Origin: Marsupella aquatica
Lineage: Eukaryota; Marchantiophyta
Assembly: GCA_973895155.1 (NCBI GenBank)
Contig: OZ316892.1
Span: forward strand, 29,326,001 to 29,390,000
Direction: 5' to 3'
DNA: 64,000 bases
The position numbers were made by a program, and so were the translations under genes. Position 1 is the stretch's first letter; every line of letters starts with the position of its first letter. This document shows, piece after piece, positions 57,381-64,000 of this stretch. The notes beneath the pieces are model-generated. The model was given only the letters and a program-made list of their open reading frames with translations, did no database searches and was not told where the DNA came from.

Positions 57381-57960
57381 CTGACGTTACTGCCCGCCGT
57401 TACACTGGCGGGGTGTAAGTAACTACTCTAACGTTCTTGCCCTCCAAACCTGCCCTTCGTTACAGTCCCACGTTACACCGGCGGGGTGTAAGTATCGCCT
57501 CAAATGTGCTTGCTAGCCTACCAGCCGAGGTATTTGCTTGATCAACCCCTAAAATGAAAATTGTTATTTGGTCGACCCCCTGAGGTCTATCAACGATACA
57601 GATCTGAGATTGAAAGGTCCATCAATGGTCCAAATTGGAGAAAAGTATCGAGAGGTTTGACTAAGCATATCTCTCCCTACTAGCCTGTCTTGGCAGACAC
57701 AAGTTACACTAGTGGGGTGTAAGTAAATACATCGATGTGCTTGCCCGCCTACCTGGTTTTTGTTACAGCCCCATGTTACACTGGCGGGGTGTAACTAGAA
57801 CCTCGATTGCTTGCCGGCCTACCAGCATTGCTGTTACATTCCCAAGTTACACTGGTGGGGTGTAAGTACCCCCTCCAAGGTGCTTGCCCATCTACCTGCC
57901 TGCTGTTACAGACATAAGTTACACAAATGGGGTGTAAGTAACTCCTCCGATGTGCTAGAC
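57380..57960. repeat. 72-bp tandem array with a hairpin in each unit, split by a MITE
   Basis: Six units carry a core TTACACTGGCGGGGTGTAAG or variant, starting at about 57399, 57473, 57705, 57776, 57848 and 57919. TTACAC and GTGTAA pair to form a short stem with the GC-rich middle as loop. Between cores lie TGCTTGCC-GCCTACC-G and a GTTACA block. Spacing is 71-74 bp except between units 2 and 3 (232 bp), where a 150-bp element plus a 9-bp duplication is inserted. Confidence 0.92.
57526..57675 (+). mobile_element. MITE-like inverted-repeat element, copy 2 (150 bp, 9-bp TSD)
   Basis: Begins CGAGGTATTTGCTTGATCAA and ends AAGCATATCTCTC. Flanks CCTACCAGC (57517-57525) and CCTACTAGC (57676-57684) are a 9-bp target duplication with one mismatch. 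It is shorter than copies 1 and 3 by about 28 bases, missing the segment between GGTTTGA and CTAAGC. Its removal with one duplication copy restores the 72-73 bp period of the host array. Confidence 0.88.
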
Positions 57961-59240
57961 CGCTACCTATTAACTAACATCAGGGACCATGCCTATGCCA
58001 ATCTCATTCACAAGCATATTCTAAATGTTTGTTTCAAATATATATTAGAGACATGTGGCTTCACTTTGCAGAGCAGATAATCAACAGTATGCAGTGAATT
58101 AGATAATGCAGATAGATAGATCTCTTGGCATACTAGACTACATTAGACAATATACCAAACCGTTACTTACCTTTCCATCAGCCCAACCTAATCTAAACAT
58201 TCCAATATGCAATAGCACCCATAGTCTGTTTATGAAATGTCATTTTGGGGGAAGCCTCCATGGTCATCTGATTAACCAAAAGAATATTAATTAAACGATG
58301 TAACTAAAGGTGGAGTGTCCATCTTTTTCATAGCCAACCCGTCACTCTTTAGCTTGCACATTCACAGTAATTCAGTTGTCAGGCAGGCTCACCACAACCC
58401 TCGTCTGCTGCCAATTCATTTATCCTCAACATCAATTGCTCTGGACAATACTCTACAATGCATGGATAATAAGTACTCGAGTCATGTTCCATGCTTTCAC
58501 TGCACAGCAAGACGGGCGAGGGTACGCTGCACCGTTAGCTAGCATGAATGAATGTGTTGTTCATTTTAGTCTTGCAGCTCATTTAAATAATAAAATCTCT
58601 TGGACTGTTTCGAAATAAATAGTACCTTCGAATTTAAAAACATAATTTTATTATAATTAAACACATCAATCCAGTCAAATACGACAGTATTACAGTAATA
58701 TTCATTCAACGGTCACTTGAAGACAAGCGCGCCTCTGTAATTAATCCCACTCCCGCAATAAAAATAGCAGGTCCTTTAAGTATATTATTCTAATGCTCCA
58801 TACGATTTCAGCCGTAGATTGCAACGATCGGCAGTCTAGAACAGTCTCTCGAGGACAAGAATATTAATTCATCGACAAACATCTGAGGAAAAATGATGAC
58901 CTGCATGTGTCACCGTACTAAGTACCACACTGTAAGACATCAGAAGAGAATGTAATGCACTGACCATTCACGCAATGGACGGCCCACGGTACACGATCGA
59001 GGAACAGATTCCCTCGAGAAAAAACATAATCAGTAAAGTTCACTGCCTGAGGAGACCTCTTAGTACCCTATGACTGTACACTGACTACAGTCGGCTCTCC
59101 TGACTTAAAGGAGGTACTTGCGGTCTCTCGATAACTGTAACCACGGTAATAGTCTCCGTGAACCCGACGATACCCAACTCAGTTGTGACGCGGACTGTAG
59201 AAAATCTTGCAATTTGTCAAGACCTGCTTTCTTGGTAGAT
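57961..59240. other. Intergenic, no gene seen
   Basis: AT-rich sequence without recognisable coding exons. Short frames (for example 58315-58542) have no domain support. Confidence 0.45.
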
Positions 59241-60055
59241 AATGATGGAGAGAATCTTGGAATTTGTCAAGAAAATGGAAGGCGCTTTATTTTGTTTTAT
59301 TATTATTTAAGATGCTTCAATGCGACTTGCGATTTGTTTAGTTGTCACCTTTTCGTTCTGTTGACTATCTTAGTCCTGAAGTGAGTACGCAAAGGAAGGC
59401 CTCCTTTATCCAACCTCCACGAATGTTCGTTGAAATCACAAGTATAGTCTAAAGATATAGAAAATTGTAACCAGGAAAATTATAGTCGATGGTTTCATTC
59501 CATGCACTGGGTCATGAGTGCTTGATTTCAATTGAGAATTATACTTTAGATTCGCTAGAATGTCACACTTTTCATTTCAAGGACTAGAATATCATCATTG
59601 GTATGTCAAGCTGATTTCTTGGTAAATGGTAGAGAATCTTACGACTAGAATGTCACTATTGGTATGTCGAGCTGATTTCTTGGTAAATGATTGAGAATCT
59701 TGCACTTACGAGCTGATGTCTTGGTAATGAAAGGTCCATTAGTTTGTTTTATTTTTATTTAAGATGCTTTAACTACAAATTGAGAGTTGTTAGATTGTCA
59801 CCCTTTTTGTCTAAACTAGTCCTGATTTCAGTGCATATGCAAACCCCATACCCAGATTCCCTGGATGCCCGTCCTATTGACAAGCATAGTCAAATATTTG
59901 TAATCACATGTTAACAGAAAAATATAAATATAGCCTATGGTTTTGTTTGACAGAATATTTCATGAGTGTTTGACCTCAATCACAAATTATATATAGATTT
60001 GCTACAACAGTCACAATTTTCATTTCAATTTCTAGAATATCACTCTTCTAACCTA
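59240..60055. repeat. Diverged direct duplication (~350-bp units)
   Basis: The order of blocks TTTGTTTTATTATTATTTAA / GATGCTT, TTGTCACC, TAGTCCTGA, CATAGTC(or TATAGTC)-AA, CGATGGTTT(or CCTATGGTTTT), CATGAGTG-TTGA and TTTTCATTTCAA appears at 59290-59585 and again at 59745-60035. Between them a ~55 bp unit with GGTATGTC-AGCTGATTTCTTGG is repeated (59600 and 59658). Similarity is partial. Confidence 0.65.
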
Positions 60056-60782
60056 CATCAATCTAAGTTAATCTATAATCAAAATTTGGATACCAGACTC
60101 TCTATGGACAACCAGGGTAAGTCCTCGTGACTTAGCCCTTTTACCAACTTCCTAGCACAAAGACATAGAGAAATCCAATCAAATCCCACACTCTTTGCTG
60201 TTGGTCAAATGTGAAAGGGGGGCCACTTGCATTCTAAATGCATTTCTAGTACTCTTGTCCACACATTGGCAGTGACATTGTGGTTCTCCTCATGATATGA
60301 ATGCCTTGAGTGAAACATTTACTTAATATTGCAGTATCTGAATATTGCATTCCAACAACTCACTATATGCAATCCCTGAGCTGCCCTCAAGGGCTTGGAT
60401 TTATTAAGGGACCACTGTAGAAGCACAGGAAACCAAGAGGGAAGCAAGGCAACAGAGCCTCTGTCCTGGCAGGTCAAACAACACGTCAAGATGTAGGGAG
60501 AGAATCCAAGGAAATGTATCATGCAATCCTGGAACCCCACATGCACAAATTGGGGAGGGAGTCAAGTGCCCAACAAGGAGAGACAATTCTTGCTTAAATT
60601 GAGGGCCCAGAAAGGTGAGGAATGCAGAAGAGATCTCAACAAAATGTGTTCAAAGATGAGTGAACATGGTCAAAATAGATAACAGGGTGGCAAGGTGAGG
60701 AAGGCAGAAGATGTCTCAGTTGCTCAAAGATGAGGCAAGAGAGTCAAAGTTGATAACCAATCAGGGCGGGATGAATCTTACT
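60056..60782. other. Intergenic, no gene seen
   Basis: No supported coding frame. A weak local repeat, GGTGAGGAA-GCAGAAGA followed by TGCTCAAAGATGAG or its variant, occurs near 60615 and 60694. Confidence 0.45.
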
Positions 60783-61051
60783 TATAAAATGTCAACTATA
60801 AGCTAGAGTGGTGGCCTAGGCTTCTAGAGTGAAGCTTCTAGACAGTAACTCCATGGCTCATCATGTGAATGGAAAACTTATGATTATGATATATGTCAAA
60901 TGATAATCATGCATACTTTTCATCATGATTTTTATTTGCATTAAAAAATGTGTTCTATGTCCACACCATCACATATGTGCATAGAAAGAGTGATGTGCAT
61001 AGAAGTATGATATGTTATGGATGATTATTAAAATGATGACATTCATGATGG
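60783..61051 (+). repeat. Dispersed repeat R1, copy 2
   Basis: Partner of 28334-28603 in the same orientation, sharing TCTAGAGTGAAG, GTCAAATGATAAT, ATGTGCATAGAAAG, ATGATATGTTAT and GATTATTAAAATGATGACAT. Boundaries are approximate. Confidence 0.75.
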
Positions 61052-61480
61052 TTTTTTTAGCTTCAAAGAATAGATCAAAGGAGGGCTTTGCGCAGGCAGT
61101 GGAAGATAATCATGGGACTAGGCCAGGAAGTAAGGACAGAAGCAACAAAGGAGGGAGTAACAAACGGGGTAACAAAGGAAGAGAGAGAAAAACTAGGAAG
61201 AACAATAAAATGGGGCACATGTCAAACAAGGACATGTCAACATAGTGAGTGGACCAGGGCATGGAACAGAGTCATTCATTGAATTGGAGGAAAACTAAAT
61301 TTGGCAGAAACTAAACAACAAGAGTGGTCCAGAGGAGCAACTTGTGACCTCACAGGATATATATTGGCAGATGGCACACAAGGAAATCTGTTGCCACAAC
61401 CTCCATCTTGATCCAACTCTTGTTGCTGTAACAATTGTTGGAATTTCATATCTATCTTGCCTGTGTGATCTCTCATATTC

Positions 61481-61658
61481 AAGGTATTTGTTTGATCAAC
61501 CCCCAAAATGAAACTTGTTACTTGATCGACCCCCTGAGGTCTATCAACAGTCCAGATCTGAGATCTAAAGGTCCATCAACCGTCCAGATTGGGAAAAGTA
61601 TCAAGGGGGTTGATTAAGAAAACTTTTTCTAGAAGGGGGTCTACTAAGCATATCTCTC
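61481..61658 (+). mobile_element. MITE-like inverted-repeat element, copy 3 (178 bp, 9-bp TSD CTCATATTC)
   Basis: Begins AAGGTATTTGTTTGATCAAC and ends GTCTACTAAGCATATCTCTC. It is flanked by a perfect 9-bp direct repeat CTCATATTC (61472-61480 and 61659-61667). It has the same length as copy 1 and the same internal blocks, GATCGACCCCCTGAGGTCTA and AAAGGTCCATCAACCGTCCA. Confidence 0.88.
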
Positions 61659-61667
61659 CTCATATTC

Positions 61668-64000
61668 TTTCATTCCTCCCTCCCCCCTTAATTAAACCAC
61701 CACTGTCACCCAAAGTACGGGAGGACAAATAGAGCCATACCTACAGATTTGTGACTTATATATATACTAGATATCTGGTAATGACCGGAGCCTGTATCCA
61801 GAATGAAACTGCTATATGGTGAATCTATCTTCCAGTATTTTGTCTTATTCAAACTTCTTTTCTTGTATATTTTAATTCAATGTGTCTTACCAAGGTGCAT
61901 CCCTTGTATACTTAGATTTTGAATTTAATCTGGCACCACTCTAAATTTTTCTATCTTTGATATACTTTTGATCATCCACCCTTTAACAAAGCTCACAGCT
62001 CACGGAAGTTCTAGCCCTTAGTGAAGAAGAAATGATCTAATTAAAGTGCACTCCTCATGTCTTTAAGTTCTACTCATGGTTTTGTGTCCTAAATTTATGG
62101 TTTTAATTCATTTGAGTGTAGTTACCTAAGATAAGTACATAAATATCTTTACTGGTGTATAGTATGTGCATAACCCAATACCATAGACTTAAATTTTTCC
62201 TGTTCATTATTATTTTTCTTTACATGTGTACTTTTATTCTTGTACCTTATGTGCACAACTTTTCAATGTCACGCTTCCTAATCAATGTACTATTTATATT
62301 TGTCACAAAAAAATAGATCATCTGTATTTCACTAAAAAACTTAAACTTTTTGCTAAAGGACAAAATAACTTTTCATATTCCAGGATGAGTATGCTATATA
62401 CTAGATATCTGGTAATGACCGGACCCTAAAGAGTGGCACTGATAGTTTAAAAAGGTCTTCCAAGATCCAAGCTAACCATGAGCAATCTGGACTTGGTGAT
62501 GAGACCTACATGAATTAAAAATAATGTAAAGATCTAGCAAACTGCAAGTCTGAGAAAAATCAAGTTCTTCCTTGGGATTTATATAATATTTATATATTAT
62601 TGTTAATGCTCTTACAAGTACGTCTTTTCCTTATTTGTTTTCAACCTTGAATTCCACAATATTCATTTCCTTCCAATATTACCGTTGCTCGTGCAGTCAA
62701 AGATGGGTTATGTCATGCATGCAGTGAAACAAACATATAATTGAATATTTGGTTATGTGCTCTTTCAAGGAAGATATGGGGAGTATCCTTTAAAGATCAT
62801 TCGTTTCCTACACGTGCTTAAATCTCATTGAAAGAAATAGTCCAACAAGAGGGTGCGTAACTATCTTCAATGATATTTGTGAAACAAGACATGTGTGTCA
62901 TTGGGGTACTTTTATAACGCCAGTGATTGGCTTCAGAAGGTGATTCTTGAAGAATAATCCTGCCTATTTATAAACACTGCAAAAGGGATCCCACATGCCA
63001 GAAACCCAATAAAGGGGGGAAAAGAATGGAAAAAACAGAGGAGACCAAAGAGCTTGACTTGTGTTGACTCAACTGGTGTAGTTTCCCATGTCCATTGAAC
63101 TCGAGATTGAACTATTTATTGTTATAGTTTTCCGCGTCACGTTCATTGAATCATTCGATACTCATAGCCCATGTGGAGTTTGGTTCCATTGTAGTGTTCA
63201 CAAAAGTTGAAAATGGAAAAAACCCCTTAAAATAATATCCCTCACCATGGTTTGACCCAGCTAAGGGCCATCCCGGCAAGTTGTATCTTGTTCTACCTGA
63301 GAAAAGTAGGGCTTTCCCCCACCTGGACCATTTTCTATTCCCAACTGAAAGGGCGGGGTTCTTTCTTAGTTGAAAACACAGATGTACATGATGCAATTCA
63401 GATCCCTAGAGGCCTTAGTTGACTGGTTGATGCACCTTATTGTGACTCAATTTGGGGTTACCATGCATGGAATAAGATGTTAAGTGTATATAAGTTTAAA
63501 CACATCCATGGTTGGTAATTTCTTGTTCAGCACTGTGTGAGGCACATACTACACCAGACTTGTCAAGCCATGTAGTTAGTTTAGGATTGCAGGTGGTATC
63601 TGGAAACTACACTAAGTTAGATATCCCCCCAAGACACAATGCATACGTAACGGAGAGGCTGCATGCAAGCACCACCATCAACAAAGGAGTCAGACTGTGC
63701 TGTGGACTACATAGGAGGCACTGGGCAAAGTTAACAGAATGGGAGGAGTACTCGGTAAGCCCACCTAAATCAGTATTTGTCCAAGCATATTTGTTTTATT
63801 GGTGTTTCTTAGGTAGTCACCTCTCAATAACAAGCATATCTTAGACAAGTTGGGCCTCACCAACTTCTCAACACTTTTCAGGGACTTACCAACAAAGTTT
63901 TAGGACTATGGGACCACCAAGTAGATACTTGGACAGGACTGTATATATCACAGTGCCAAAGGGAAAAAGGCTGAACTTGGAGAGAGGGTCCCAAAGGCAA
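61668..64000. other. AT-rich intergenic region to window end
   Basis: No coding exon is recognised. An exact 29-bp direct repeat containing TACTAGATATCTGGTAATGA occurs near 61761 and 62394, 633 bp apart. Blocks at 61830-62280 are related to 17160-17600. A minus-strand frame at 63151-63396 and a plus-strand frame at 63512-63844 have no domain support. Confidence 0.45.

Noticed and set aside
63151-63396. Minus-strand 81-residue frame resembling organelle-type sequence
   Set aside because: The resemblance is vague and no specific plastid or mitochondrial gene could be identified.

Overview
This is a nuclear window from a land plant. Every gene I recognise belongs to a plant family: a plant-type DGAT2, an EDEM-type mannosidase, cytosolic tyrosyl-tRNA synthetase, an oil body-associated protein, a GT47 exostosin-type glycosyltransferase, a CASTOR-like ACT protein and a CRLK1-like receptor kinase. 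Coding exons are short, bounded by GT/AG sites and separated by introns of roughly 100-700 bp. Intergenic space is large, moderately AT-rich and full of decayed repeats. I infer a non-seed plant (bryophyte or lycophyte grade) from gene structure and repeat style, but the sequence alone does not settle the species.

Layout. 1-2242 (+): last seven exons of DGAT2; the 5' end is outside the window. 4439-6367 (-): intronless MNS5/EDEM-like alpha-mannosidase with a telo-box just upstream of its start codon. 7676-10087 (-): internally deleted Copia retrotransposon with one LTR, ending inside a broken copy of the next gene. 10200-11878 (-): degenerate partial copy (exons 1-5) of tyrosyl-tRNA synthetase. 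12302-15724 (-): full ten-exon tyrosyl-tRNA synthetase with a frame anomaly in its penultimate exon. 15.9-16.7 kb: tandem array of about 165 bp units. 20186-21556 (-): unrecognised protein with two C2-H2 (H-x5-H) zinc-finger-like motifs. 21935-22583 (+): decayed gene of unknown family. 23-26 kb: small tandem duplications. 26780-27466 (-): oil body-associated protein. 27.5-36.9 kb: mostly repeats and non-coding sequence. 36957-40171 (+): four-exon GT47 glycosyltransferase. 41.5-44.4 kb: tandem repeats. 45753-46313 (+): ACT-domain protein. 48666-52087 (-): seven-exon CRLK1-like kinase. 52-64 kb: no gene I can support; microsatellites, duplications, a hairpin-bearing tandem array and MITEs.

The most distinctive non-genic finding is a small inverted-repeat element present three times (32267, 57526, 61481). 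Each copy is flanked by its own 9-bp target duplication, and one copy interrupts a 72-bp tandem array; removing 150 bp plus 9 bp restores the array period. A near-palindromic nonamer, CTACTGTAG, is also strongly over-represented across the window.

The genes do not form an operon-like unit. Two of them (DGAT2 for triacylglycerol synthesis, OBAP for oil bodies) serve lipid storage. Two (MNS5-like, GT47) act in the secretory pathway. Their proximity may be chance. Exon coordinates were derived by hand from splice sites and reading-frame continuity and should be accurate to a few bases.
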